DNA of 64,000 nt. Origin: Sandaracinus sp. (GTDB taxonomy: Bacteria > Myxococcota_A > Polyangia > Polyangiales > Houyiibacteriaceae). A program made the translations under genes and the position numbers. Shown piece after piece: positions 14,762-26,252 of this stretch (positions within the stretch are counted from its first letter, which is position 1; each line of letters begins with the position of its first letter). Under the pieces are notes generated by a model. It saw nothing but the letters and a program-made list of their open reading frames with translations. It ran no database searches and was not told where the DNA came from. The stretch spans positions 1-64,000 of the forward strand of contig PABA01000151.1 of assembly GCA_002699025.1 (NCBI GenBank). The letters run 5' to 3'.

Positions 14762-15400
14762 TCAGCCGCCCGCGCGGCGGAGCGCGTCCACCACGGCCGG
14801 GTGGCCGGCGGCCTCCGCGACCGCGCGCGGGGTGCGGCCGGCGTCGTCCTTCGCGTCCGGCTCGGCGCCGACCGAGATCAGCCAGCGCACGACCTCCACG
14901 CTCCCGGCGCCGGCCGCGTCGTGCAAGGGCCGCCCGCCGCGCTCGTCCTGCATGTCCGGGTCGTCGCCGTCCTCCACTCGCGCCCGCACGGCGGCGAGGT
15001 CACCGGCGCCCGCCGCGTCGTGGATCGGCTGCCGCTTCCGCCCGACCACCTCGAGTCGCCCGCCCTTCCCGACCGTGAGCCGCCCGCCCTCGACGACGAG
15101 GCGCGAGACGCGCATGCGCTCGATCATCACCTTCTCGCCGCAGTGGCCACAGTGCCGCGCGTCGGCCGGGTTCGGTGCGCCGCAGAAGGGGCAGGGCCGC
15201 TCGCCGCCCCCCGCGCTCGCGCCGATCTCCACCTGCGCCCCCGCGCCGACGTGTACCGTGCCGTCGTCCAGCTTCCGGACGCCCCGCGTGAGGCCGAGCC
15301 CCTCGAAGCCCGTCGCGTTTCCGCAGTAGGGGCAGATGCGCACGCAGTCGGCGGCCGGCGCGCCGCAGCCGGGGCAGCTCAGGACGTAGTGGCGTCGCAT
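14762..15400 (-). CDS. Zinc-ribbon and ankyrin-repeat protein
   Basis: A 212-residue protein. Two four-cysteine zinc ribbons occupy the N-terminal half (Cys-Pro-Gly-Cys with Cys-Pro-Tyr-Cys near residues 9-27; Cys-Pro-Phe-Cys with Cys-Gly-His-Cys near 70-90). A short strand-rich segment follows, then two to three ankyrin repeats (Gln-Pro-Ile-His-Asp-Ala-Ala, Arg-Pro-Leu-His-Asp-Ala-Ala-Gly-Ala-Gly, Gly-Arg-Thr-Pro-Arg-Ala-Val-Ala). It is probably a cytoplasmic protein-binding adaptor. Partner unknown. A GC-rich GTCCGCG(T/C)TCC repeat lies upstream at 15430-15490. Confidence 0.85.
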   Translation of the reverse strand: MRRHYVLSCPGCGAPAADCVRICPYCGNATGFEGLGLTRGVRKLDDGTVHVGAGAQVEIGASAGGGERPCPFCGAPNPADARHCGHCGEKVMIERMRVSRLVVEGGRLTVGKGGRLEVVGRKRQPIHDAAGAGDLAAVRARVEDGDDPDMQDERGGRPLHDAAGAGSVEVVRWLISVGAEPDAKDDAGRTPRAVAEAAGHPAVVDALRRAGG

Positions 15401-15501
15401 CGCCCGAGCCTACCGCGTCCGCCTGGCACCGTCCGCCGATCGTCCGCGTTCCGTCCGCGTTCCGTCCGCGCTCCGTCCGCGTTCCGGCTGCGCACCGTCC
15501 G

Positions 15502-15557
15502 AAGTTGACGCCCCCGTCGACTTACCCCAGGCTCGAAATTGACGGGGGCGTCGACTT
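15502..15557 (+). promoter_or_regulatory. Two matched operator-like palindromes before the FMO-TetR operon
   Basis: Site 1 (15502-15523) is AAGTTGACG-CCCC-CGTCGACTT; site 2 (15536-15557) is AAATTGACG-GGGG-CGTCGACTT. Both are 9-4-9 inverted repeats with the same right arm, and their centres are 34 bp apart, about three helical turns, on one DNA face. They end 30 bp before the FMO start. The natural reading is binding by the TetR-type protein encoded as the second gene (autoregulation), which is inference. Confidence 0.75.
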
Positions 15558-15587
15558 TGGGGGCCAGGTCATGAACGGGGTGAAGCC

Positions 15588-16964
15588 ATGAAGAGCCAGC
15601 GAGACGGAACCTTCGAGCGCGGCGCGCGTGTCTGCGTGATCGGCGCGGGCCCTTCGGGCATCGCCGCCGCCAAGGCGCTCCTCGACGAGGGCTACGCGAA
15701 CCTGACGATCGTCGACCGCGGCCGGGAGGTCGGCGGCAACTGGGTCTTCGACGCCGACTCGGGCCACTCGAGCGTCTTCGAGACGACGCACATCATCAGC
15801 TCGAAGAAGTTCTCCGCGTACGACGACTTCCCCATGCCGGAGGACTACCCGGACTACCCCTCCCATTGGCTGCTCGCCGAGTACTTCCAGGCCTACGCCC
15901 GCCACTTCGGCCTCTACCCCTTCATCGAGTTCGAGACGCTCGTCGAGCGCTGCGAGAAGCGCCCCGGCGGCGGCTGGCGCGTCACGACGACGAAGGACGG
16001 CCGCAGCGAGACCCGCGACTTCGAGGTCCTCGTCGTCGCCAACGGCCACCACTGGAAGCCCCGCTGGCCCAGCTACCCGGGCGAGCTCGAGTGCGAGTAC
16101 CTCCACTCCCACGACTTCAAGCGCGCCGAGCCCTTCCGCGGCAAGCGCGTGCTCGTCATCGGCGGCGGCAACTCGGCCTGCGACGTCGCCGTGGAGACCT
16201 CCCGCGTCTCCGGCCAGACCGACCTCAGCTGGCGCCGCGGCTACTGGGTCGTGCCGAAGTTCCTCTTCGGGCTCCCCGGCGACCACATCCACAACTTCAT
16301 CGTGGACAAGCTCTCCTTCGTCCCGGCCAAGGCGCGCCTCAAGGGCCTCGAGCTGCTGCTGCGGCTCATGAACGGGCCGAACGCCGCCTACGGCCTGCCC
16401 GACCCGGACCACCCCTTCGGCACGACGCACCCGACGCTCAACTCGGAGCTGCTCTACTTCATCCGGCACGGCGAGATCCGCCCGCGCCCGGACGTCGCGC
16501 GCTGGGAGGGCCGCCGCGTGCACTTCACGGACGGCCGCTCCGCCGAGTACGACGCCGTCATCGCCTGCACGGGCTTCGAGATCGCGCACCCCTTCTTCGA
16601 CCCGGAGCTCATCGACTACTCGGAGGGGCCCGTGCCGCTCTACCTGAAGATGATCCCCGAGCAGCACGACGACCTGTACTTCATCGGCCTCTTCCAGCCC
16701 CTCGGATGCATCTGGCCGAGCTCCGCGCTCCAGGCGAAGATCATGGCGCGCCGCATGGCCGGCGCCTGGTCGCCGCCGCGCGACCTCGGCGCCGCCATCC
16801 GGCACGAGATGGCGAACCCGGACGTCGAGCAGCTCGACACGCCGCGCCACACCATCACCGTCGACGCGCCGCTCTTCCGCCAGCGCCTCCTCGCCGAGCT
16901 CCCGGCGGACTTCGTCTCCCGCGCGCCGGTCCCCGCGACCCGGCACGCCGAGGCCGCCGAATGA
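15588..16964 (+). CDS. Flavin-containing monooxygenase
   Basis: A 458-residue FAD/NADPH class B flavoprotein monooxygenase. FAD-binding Gly-Ala-Gly-Pro-Ser-Gly near residue 19, then Glu-Val-Gly-Gly-Asn-Trp, the FMO linker region Tyr-Leu-His-Ser-His-Asp-Phe, and a second Rossmann motif Val-Ile-Gly-Gly-Gly-Asn-Ser-Ala for NADPH. Ala-Cys-Thr-Gly-Phe near residue 325 is the conserved late motif. Such enzymes oxygenate N or S atoms, or ketones; the substrate is not apparent. The stop overlaps the TetR start (ATGA), so the pair is translationally coupled and probably induced by a substrate sensed by that repressor. Confidence 0.92.
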   Translation: MKSQRDGTFERGARVCVIGAGPSGIAAAKALLDEGYANLTIVDRGREVGGNWVFDADSGHSSVFETTHIISSKKFSAYDDFPMPEDYPDYPSHWLLAEYFQAYARHFGLYPFIEFETLVERCEKRPGGGWRVTTTKDGRSETRDFEVLVVANGHHWKPRWPSYPGELECEYLHSHDFKRAEPFRGKRVLVIGGGNSACDVAVETSRVSGQTDLSWRRGYWVVPKFLFGLPGDHIHNFIVDKLSFVPAKARLKGLELLLRLMNGPNAAYGLPDPDHPFGTTHPTLNSELLYFIRHGEIRPRPDVARWEGRRVHFTDGRSAEYDAVIACTGFEIAHPFFDPELIDYSEGPVPLYLKMIPEQHDDLYFIGLFQPLGCIWPSSALQAKIMARRMAGAWSPPRDLGAAIRHEMANPDVEQLDTPRHTITVDAPLFRQRLLAELPADFVSRAPVPATRHAEAAE

Positions 16965-17569
16965 GCGCCGACGCGAGCGCCGCGTCCGTCGGCGGCCGCC
17001 GCGAGGCGACCAAGCGCGCCAACCGCCAGGCCATCCTCGACGCCGGCCGCGCCGTCTTCTCCACCGTCGGCTTCGACGCCGCCACCGTGCGCGACGTGGT
17101 GCGCGAGAGCGGCCTCTCGCCCGGCACCTTCTACAACTACTTCCCCGACAAGGACTCCGTCTTCCGCGTCCTCGTCGGCGACTTCCTCGCCGCGCTCCGC
17201 CCCGCCGTGCGCGAGGCGCGGGCCACCGCCGAGACCCCCGAGGCCTTCGTCGAGGGCGCCTTCCGCGTGGTCGTCGAGGCCCTCTACGGCGACCCGGCCA
17301 TGCTCGCGCTGATCGGCCGCTCCTCCTCCGCCTTCCGCGCCCACGTGCTCGGCGGCGCCGAGCTCCCGGGCCTCTTCGCCGAGCTCCGCGACGACATGGG
17401 CGCCGCCGTCGAGCGCGGCCTGCTCCCCGCCTTCGATGTCGAGCTCATGACCGCCGCGATGATCGGCGCCGCCCTCGAGGTCTGCATCCTCGCCGCCGCC
17501 TCCGGCCGCGCCCCGGCCGAGGTCGCCACCTTCCTCGGCCAGCTCTTCCTCGCCGCCCTCCGCCCCTGA
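16961..17569 (+). CDS. TetR/AcrR family transcriptional regulator
   Basis: A 202-residue one-component regulator. The N-terminal HTH (about residues 22-65: Arg-Gln-Ala-Ile-Leu-Asp-Ala-Gly-Arg-Ala-Val-Phe, Ala-Thr-Val-Arg-Asp-Val-Val, Gly-Thr-Phe-Tyr-Asn-Tyr-Phe-Pro-Asp-Lys) is canonical. The C-terminal ligand domain is helical and distinct. The ATG overlaps the monooxygenase stop by four bases, so it is co-expressed with its probable target. The twin palindromes at 15502-15557 are the likely operators. Ligand unknown. Confidence 0.92.
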   Translation: MSADASAASVGGRREATKRANRQAILDAGRAVFSTVGFDAATVRDVVRESGLSPGTFYNYFPDKDSVFRVLVGDFLAALRPAVREARATAETPEAFVEGAFRVVVEALYGDPAMLALIGRSSSAFRAHVLGGAELPGLFAELRDDMGAAVERGLLPAFDVELMTAAMIGAALEVCILAAASGRAPAEVATFLGQLFLAALRP

Positions 17570-17683
17570 CCGCCCCATCCGCCCTCCGCCCCCGGCCCCC
17601 GCTCCAAGGCCGCCCCGAAGGCCCAAAACCCGCTCCCCCCGCCGAAGGCCGTACCGAAGGCCCGAAGCCGCCGCTCGAAGGCG

Positions 17684-18155
17684 AACGCCCTGGACGCGTC
17701 CTCTCCCCTCGCCCGACGCGCCCTCGGTTCCCTGGTCCCCCCGGCCGAAGGCCGGTCGTCGCCTGCGGCGACGAAACCCCGACCCCCGCCAAAGGCCAAA
17801 GGCCAAAGGCCGAAGGCCGGTCGTCGCCTGCGGCGACGAAACCCCGACCCCCGCGGCCGAAGGCCGCCCCGGAGGCGACGAAACCCCGGTCCCGCGGCCA
17901 GAAAGGCGAACGCCCTGGACGCGTCCTCCCCACTCGCCCGACGGGCCCTCGGTTCCCCGATCCCCCCGGCCGAAGGCCGGTCGTCGCCTGCGGCGACGAA
18001 ACCCCGACCCCCGCCGAAGGCCAAAGGCCGAAGGCCGCCCCGGGCCGACGTGCCCAGCGCACCTCCAACTCGCCCAACGCACCCCCGGTCCCCTGGTCCC
18101 CCCGGCCGAAGGCCGGTCGTCGCCTGCGGCGACGAAACCCCGACCCCCGCCGAAG
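17684..18155. repeat. REP-like double-hairpin repeat block
   Basis: Three longer copies (about 105 bp; near 17684-17790, 17907-18015 and 18050-18155) plus a short one (17811-17851). The core begins CCGGCC-GAA-GGCCGG and continues GTCGCC-TGC-GGCGAC, two consecutive hairpins, then GAAACCCCGACCCC. Cores start at 17741, 17966 and 18101. Spacers are (AAAGGCC)n and (CGAAGGC)n. A fourth, more diverged copy lies at 22220-22335 beyond the adjacent kinase gene. The 600-bp gap 17570-18172 contains nothing else that I can see. Confidence 0.9.
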
Positions 18156-18172
18156 GCCAAAGGCCAAAGGCA

Positions 18173-21100
18173 TCAAGGTCGCCGCGCGCGCGCCAGCAGC
18201 TCGGCATGCGCCGGGACGCGCTCCAGGAAGAGCGCGCGGAGCGCCGGGTCCTGGATGCGCGCGGCCTGCGCGCGGACGCGTTCGGCGCCCACCGCGAAGG
18301 TTTCTCGCGCCGCTTCCGCGTCGCCCGCGGCCTCGAGCGCGAGGCCGAACACCAGGCGCACCTCCGCCTCGCCCTCCTCGAGCTGACCGACCTCCTCGAG
18401 GCGGCGCATGGCCTCCTCCGCCGCTGCCCGCGCCGCGCCCGGGTCGCCCGCCGCGAGCTCGGCCCGGGCGAGGGCCGCGTGCCCGAGCGGCGCCAGCGGC
18501 GGGAAGGGCGCCAGGAGCAGCGCCGCCCGCCGCGCCTCGCGGAGCGCCGCCTCGACGTCGCCCCGGCCGAGCTGCGCCCGCACGGCGTAGGCGCGCGTCG
18601 CCCCCTCGAGCCGCGCGTCCCCCTGCCGCGCGAAGGCGTCGGCGGCCTCCGCGGCGAGCCGGGCCGCGCGCTCGTGCTCGCCCCGCTCCACCAGCACCTG
18701 CGCGAGCTGCCCGCGCGCCCACGTCTCCACGTGCGCGAGGCCCAGCACGGCCGCCTGCGCGCCGCAGCTCTCGAGCCCCTCGCGCGCCGCTTCGAGGTCG
18801 CCGAGGAGCGCGCTCGCGAAGCCCACCTCGCCCTCGAGGGAGCAGGCCATGCGCAGGTCCTCGGCCTCCGCGAAGGCGTCCCGCGCCTCCCGCTGCCGGT
18901 CGCGCGCCCGCCCCGGCTCGTCGGCCGCCAGCGCCTGCATGGCCAGCGCGAGCGCGCGCCAGCCCCGCGCCTCGGCCGAGGGCGCCTCCCGCGGCAGCGC
19001 GTCGAGGATCGCGCGCCCGGCCTCGTAGCGGCCGAGCCGGAAGAGCTCCCGCGCGCCTTGCGCGAGCGCGATCTGCCCGGAGGCGCTCCAGCGCGGGTCG
19101 GGCCCCTCGGCGCCCGGCCGCGTCGTGCCCCGATCCCGGAGGCGCCCCACGGCGGACTCCAGGCGCGCCCCCTCGCCGCAGCGCCCGAGCCCCTGGAAGA
19201 GGAGCGCCGCGCCCCGATGCGCGAGCGGATCGCCCGGCGGCAGGTGCCCGAGCGCCGCGCTCGCGTGCCGTTCGCCGCTCCGGTGGTCCCCGCGCCAGAT
19301 GCTTGCCTCCGCCCGACAGAGCAGCGCCCGACCGCGCGCCTCGCCCTCGGCGCCGAGGGTCACGGCGAGCTCGGCCCAGCGCTCGCACGGGCCGAGCTCG
19401 TTGGCGCCGAGCGCGCGCTCGGCGGCGCGCGCGTACCAGCTCGCGGCTGACCCGTCCCGTCCGCCGCGCCGGTAGTGCTCGGCGACGATCGCCGGCTCGG
19501 GCGCCGGGCCCTCGGCGAGCCAGCGGGCCGCCCGTCGATGCCCCGCGCGCCGGTCCGGCTCGGTGAGCGTGCCGTAGGCGGCCTCGCGGAGGAGCGCGTG
19601 GCGGAAGCGGTGCCGCGGGGGCTCACCGAAGGCGCGCGCGGGCAGCCGGTCGAGGATCTCCGCGTCGACCAGAAGGTCGAGCCAGCCGTCCACCTGCCCC
19701 TGCCCGACCGCGGATCCGAGGAGCGCCGCGATGGCCTCGCGCTCCAGCGTCGGTCCGAGGACGCTCGCCGCTCGGAGCGCCCGCCGCGCGTCCTCCGGCA
19801 GGCCCTCGAGGCGCGCCTGGACCATGGCGAGCACCGAGTCCGGCGGCGTGTCCCGGGGCTGCCCGCGGGCCTCGGCGCGGAGGAGCTCCTCGAGCAGGAA
19901 GGGATGACCGGCGGCCTGGTCGACGAGCTCCTCGCGGCGCGCGGGGTCGACCTCACCGAGCACGGCGTCGATCAGCGCGGCCGCGGCGGCCGGGTCGAGC
20001 TCGGGAAGCGCCAGGGTGGACGCCCGCCCGGCCCAGAGCCGGGGGAAGCGATCGGCGAGCGCGGGGCGCGCGAGCCCGACGACGCTCAGCGCCCGGTCGG
20101 CGCCGCGGAGCGCGTGCCCGAGGAGCTCGACCGAGGGCGCGTCGGCCCAGTGGAGGTCGTCGAGGATCCACACGCGCGGCCCGCGCGCGAGCTCGGCGTC
20201 CACCCAGCCGTGAAAGGCATGCCGGACGAGGTCGCCGAGCCGGGTCGGGTCCGGCGCCGCCTCGTCCGGCCGGAGCAGCGCGCGGAGGCCGCGACCGAAC
20301 GCCGCCGGCGCGCCGGGCGCGTGCGCCTCGAGCCAGCGCGGCAGATGGGCCAGCGCGCTCTCCTCGTCGTCCCCCTCGCCCTCGAGCGAAGCGCGGAGCA
20401 GCGCCGCGGCGAGCCCGAAGGGGACGTCCGCCCCGAGCGGGTGCGCCGCCGCCCAGACGCAGCGGATGCCCTCGTCCCGGAGCGCCCGCGCCAGCTCGTG
20501 GGCGAGCCGTGACTTGCCGAGGCCGGCAGGGCCGACGACCAGGGCCGCGCTCGGCCGCCGCCGCCGGTGCGTCTCGGTCACGGCGTCGCGGAGCCACGCC
20601 AGCTCGCGCTCCCGCCCCACGCAGGGCGTGCTGCGGCCGGCCACCGGTCGGATCGTCGTGGGCCGATGGCGCTCGGCGCGGAGCCGCGGGGGGGCGCCGG
20701 GGGTCACGACGAAGCGCGCCTCGACGAGCGAGGCGGAGACCTCGTCCATCGGCACGCCGGCCTCGCGGGGCGCGTCGATGAGCGAGGCGGCCCGATCCAG
20801 CGCGCCACCGACGGGGAGCCCGCGGGTGCCTTCGCGACGCCCGGTCGCCAGGGCCAGGGCGCGCTCGGGCCAGCGCTCGGCGAGGGCGAGGGCGCAGCGA
20901 GCGGCCGCCGCGGCGAGATCCGTGGCGACGCCCGAGCCGCTCACGTGGAGCACGGCGCTCCCGTCGGCCAGCCGCTCCACGCGGGCTCCGTGGCGCCGTG
21001 CGACGGCCTCCAGCGCCGGGTCGTCGTCGTCGCGGGGGGCGGGCAGGGTGGCGTCCTCGGGCCCGGGCGTCGGCGCGCGGAGGAGCACCACGGCGACCAG

Positions 21101-21988
21101 GCGGCGCTCGTCGGTGGTGAGGGCTTCCGTCGACTCGGCCAGGTCGGCGGGGACCTCCTGGAGCGCCCCGGCGTCGATGGCCGCGAGCCGGGCGGCCACC
21201 TCGTCGGCGCTTGCCGGGCGCCGCGCCGGGTCCTTCGCCAGGAGCGCGTTCACGAGGGCCGCGAGCGCCGGCGGCAGACCGGGCGCCCGATCGGCGATGG
21301 AGGGGAGCTCCTCCAGGAGGACCTTCGCGAGGACGGCGATGGCGTGGCTGCCGCCGAAGGGCGGGCGCCCGAGGAGGCACTCCCAGAGGACGCAGCCGAG
21401 GCCGTAGAGGTCGGCCGCCGGGCCGACCCGGTCGTCGCCCCGCGCCTGCTCCGGCGCCATGTAGCCCGGGGTGCCCACGGTCGCGCCGGCCTCCGTGAGG
21501 CGGACGGCGTCCTCGAGGCGGGCCACACCGAAATCGAGCACGCGCACGGCCGCCGGGTCGCCACCCGGCAGGAAGAGGTTGGCGGGCTTGAGGTCGCGGT
21601 GGACGACGCGGCGCGCGTGGGCATGGGCCAGCGCCTCGGCCACGCCGCGCCCGAGCGGGAGCGCGTCCCGGGGCGCGAGCCGGCGCTCGCGGAGGGCGTC
21701 CTCCAGCGTGACGCCCTCGAGCCACTCGGTGGCGATCCAGGGGTGTCCCTCCTCGTCGACGCCGTGCGCGACGTAGGCCACCACGCGCGGGTGGGCGAGG
21801 CGTGCGATGGCCTCGACCTCGCGTTCGAAGCGCGCCCGGCTCACGCCGCGGTGGAGGCGCTTGAGCGCGACGAGCTGGTCCGCGCGCTCGTCGCGGGCGC
21901 GGTGCACGACGCCCATGCCGCCGGCGCCGACGCGCTCCTCCACGCGGAAGCGCCCGCCGAGCAGGCGCCCTCGGAGACCCTCGGGCAT
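18173..21988 (-). CDS. PknK-like Ser/Thr kinase / cyclase-like / AAA ATPase / TPR signalling protein
   Basis: A 1271-residue multidomain regulator. Residues about 10-270 are a Hanks kinase with Gly-Ala-Gly-Gly-Met-Gly, Val-Ala-Leu-Lys, His-Arg-Asp-Leu-Lys-Pro-Ala-Asn, Asp-Phe-Gly and Ala-Pro-Glu. About 310-470 looks like a degenerate class III cyclase-type domain (Arg-Arg-Leu-Val-Ala-Val-Val, a Gly-Ser-Ala-Val-Leu turn, a Gly-Gly-Ala-Leu-Asp-Arg-Ala segment). From about 490 an AAA/STAND ATPase has Walker A Gly-Pro-Ala-Gly-Leu-Gly-Lys-Ser and Walker B Ile-Leu-Asp-Asp-Leu-His-Trp-Ala-Asp. About 800-1271 is TPR helices. The start at 21988 places Arg-Phe-Arg-Val-Glu-Glu just inside; earlier codons overlap GTGCCC repeats. 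It is a single-gene unit flanked by related repeats. Confidence 0.92.
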   Translation of the reverse strand: MPEGLRGRLLGGRFRVEERVGAGGMGVVHRARDERADQLVALKRLHRGVSRARFEREVEAIARLAHPRVVAYVAHGVDEEGHPWIATEWLEGVTLEDALRERRLAPRDALPLGRGVAEALAHAHARRVVHRDLKPANLFLPGGDPAAVRVLDFGVARLEDAVRLTEAGATVGTPGYMAPEQARGDDRVGPAADLYGLGCVLWECLLGRPPFGGSHAIAVLAKVLLEELPSIADRAPGLPPALAALVNALLAKDPARRPASADEVAARLAAIDAGALQEVPADLAESTEALTTDERRLVAVVLLRAPTPGPEDATLPAPRDDDDPALEAVARRHGARVERLADGSAVLHVSGSGVATDLAAAAARCALALAERWPERALALATGRREGTRGLPVGGALDRAASLIDAPREAGVPMDEVSASLVEARFVVTPGAPPRLRAERHRPTTIRPVAGRSTPCVGRERELAWLRDAVTETHRRRRPSAALVVGPAGLGKSRLAHELARALRDEGIRCVWAAAHPLGADVPFGLAAALLRASLEGEGDDEESALAHLPRWLEAHAPGAPAAFGRGLRALLRPDEAAPDPTRLGDLVRHAFHGWVDAELARGPRVWILDDLHWADAPSVELLGHALRGADRALSVVGLARPALADRFPRLWAGRASTLALPELDPAAAAALIDAVLGEVDPARREELVDQAAGHPFLLEELLRAEARGQPRDTPPDSVLAMVQARLEGLPEDARRALRAASVLGPTLEREAIAALLGSAVGQGQVDGWLDLLVDAEILDRLPARAFGEPPRHRFRHALLREAAYGTLTEPDRRAGHRRAARWLAEGPAPEPAIVAEHYRRGGRDGSAASWYARAAERALGANELGPCERWAELAVTLGAEGEARGRALLCRAEASIWRGDHRSGERHASAALGHLPPGDPLAHRGAALLFQGLGRCGEGARLESAVGRLRDRGTTRPGAEGPDPRWSASGQIALAQGARELFRLGRYEAGRAILDALPREAPSAEARGWRALALAMQALAADEPGRARDRQREARDAFAEAEDLRMACSLEGEVGFASALLGDLEAAREGLESCGAQAAVLGLAHVETWARGQLAQVLVERGEHERAARLAAEAADAFARQGDARLEGATRAYAVRAQLGRGDVEAALREARRAALLLAPFPPLAPLGHAALARAELAAGDPGAARAAAEEAMRRLEEVGQLEEGEAEVRLVFGLALEAAGDAEAARETFAVGAERVRAQAARIQDPALRALFLERVPAHAELLARARRP

Positions 21989-22028
21989 CGAAGCGAACCT
22001 GCCGCAGGCGCACGAGCCCGTCGAGCAA

Positions 22029-22335
22029 AGACCCGTGCCCATGCCCGTGCCCGTGCCCGTGCCCGCAGGCCGACGAGCCATCGGGAGGGGGAAGAAGGGA
22101 GCCAAGACCCGTGCCCGTGCCCCTGCCCCTGCCCGTGCCCGCAGGCCGACGAGCCATCGGCAACCGGAAGAGACGCCCGACCCATGCCCCTGCCCCCGAC
22201 CCCCCCTCGTCCGCGCCGCGCCTGGCCGAAGCCGAACGCCCTCGACGCGCCCGTCTCACTCACCCGACGCGCTCGCGGTTCCCCGATCCCCCCGGCCGAA
22301 GGCCGGTCGTCGCCGAAGGCGGCGAAACCCCGACC
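22029..22335. repeat. GTGCCC/76-bp tandem repeat and fourth REP-like copy
   Basis: Two and a partial third copy of a roughly 76-bp unit: a GTGCCC-type hexamer run followed by GCAGGCCGACGAGCCATCGG (exact at 22065-22084 and 22141-22160) and a GGAAGA-containing tail. Next comes a diverged copy of the 17.7-18.2 kb double-hairpin element (22220-22335). This fills most of the 420-bp gap between two minus-strand genes (21989-22408) and must include the kinase gene's 5' leader. Confidence 0.85.
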
Positions 22336-22408
22336 CTCCGACCGAAGGCCGGACCGAAGGCGAGGCGTTCTGCGGGCCCGGGCTCGAGTCTCCGCTCCCG
22401 GAGCCCGT

Positions 22409-24391
<1,983 letters not shown>

Positions 24392-24402
24392 CGCTCCAAG
24401 CT

Positions 24403-24479
24403 GCCGTGGAAACACGGCGAACACAAGCTCGTCACCGAGCTGGAGCGATGCGCTCCAACACCTGTCGCGAAACGCGACA
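24403..24479 (+). promoter_or_regulatory. Upstream activator sites (three palindromes)
   Basis: Three perfect inverted repeats: GCCGTG-GAAA-CACGGC (24403-24418), TGGAGCG-ATG-CGCTCCA (24441-24457) and TGTCGCG-AAA-CGCGACA (24463-24479). The last two are 7-3-7 and centred 22 bp apart, two helical turns. They lie about 75-100 bp upstream of the predicted start of transcription, the normal place for enhancer-binding sites of a sigma-54 activator. Confidence 0.75.
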
Positions 24480-24521
24480 CCTCGCCCGCGCCGCGTCCCC
24501 GAAAGCCGCTCGCCCGGGCTC

Positions 24522-24537
24522 TGGCACGTGCGCTGCA
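24522..24537 (+). promoter_or_regulatory. Sigma-54 (-24/-12) promoter of the aldehyde dehydrogenase operon
   Basis: TGGCAC-GTGCG-CTGCA matches the sigma-54 consensus TGGCAC-N5-TTGCA with one change. The invariant GG (24523-24524) and GC (24535-24536) are separated by exactly 10 bp. The start of transcription would be near 24548, giving a very short leader before the AGGAGG at 24550-24555 and the ATG at 24561. Confidence 0.8.
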
Positions 24538-24560
24538 CCGTCTCCCCGCAGGAGGTCCCC

Positions 24561-26081
<1,521 letters not shown>

Positions 26082-26252
26082 GCGAGACCGGGGCCCGCTG
26101 CTTCGGCCCCCCGAGGCGCGTGACCCCCGGTGGGCCCGCCCCGCGTCCTGCGCGGCGGGCTCGACCTCCCGCGGCGTGGCCGGCTCCCCGCTACCCCCCA
26201 CCCCACCCGGGGAGCCGGCCGCGGCGCACCTACTCTTGTCAGGCCGTCGAAC

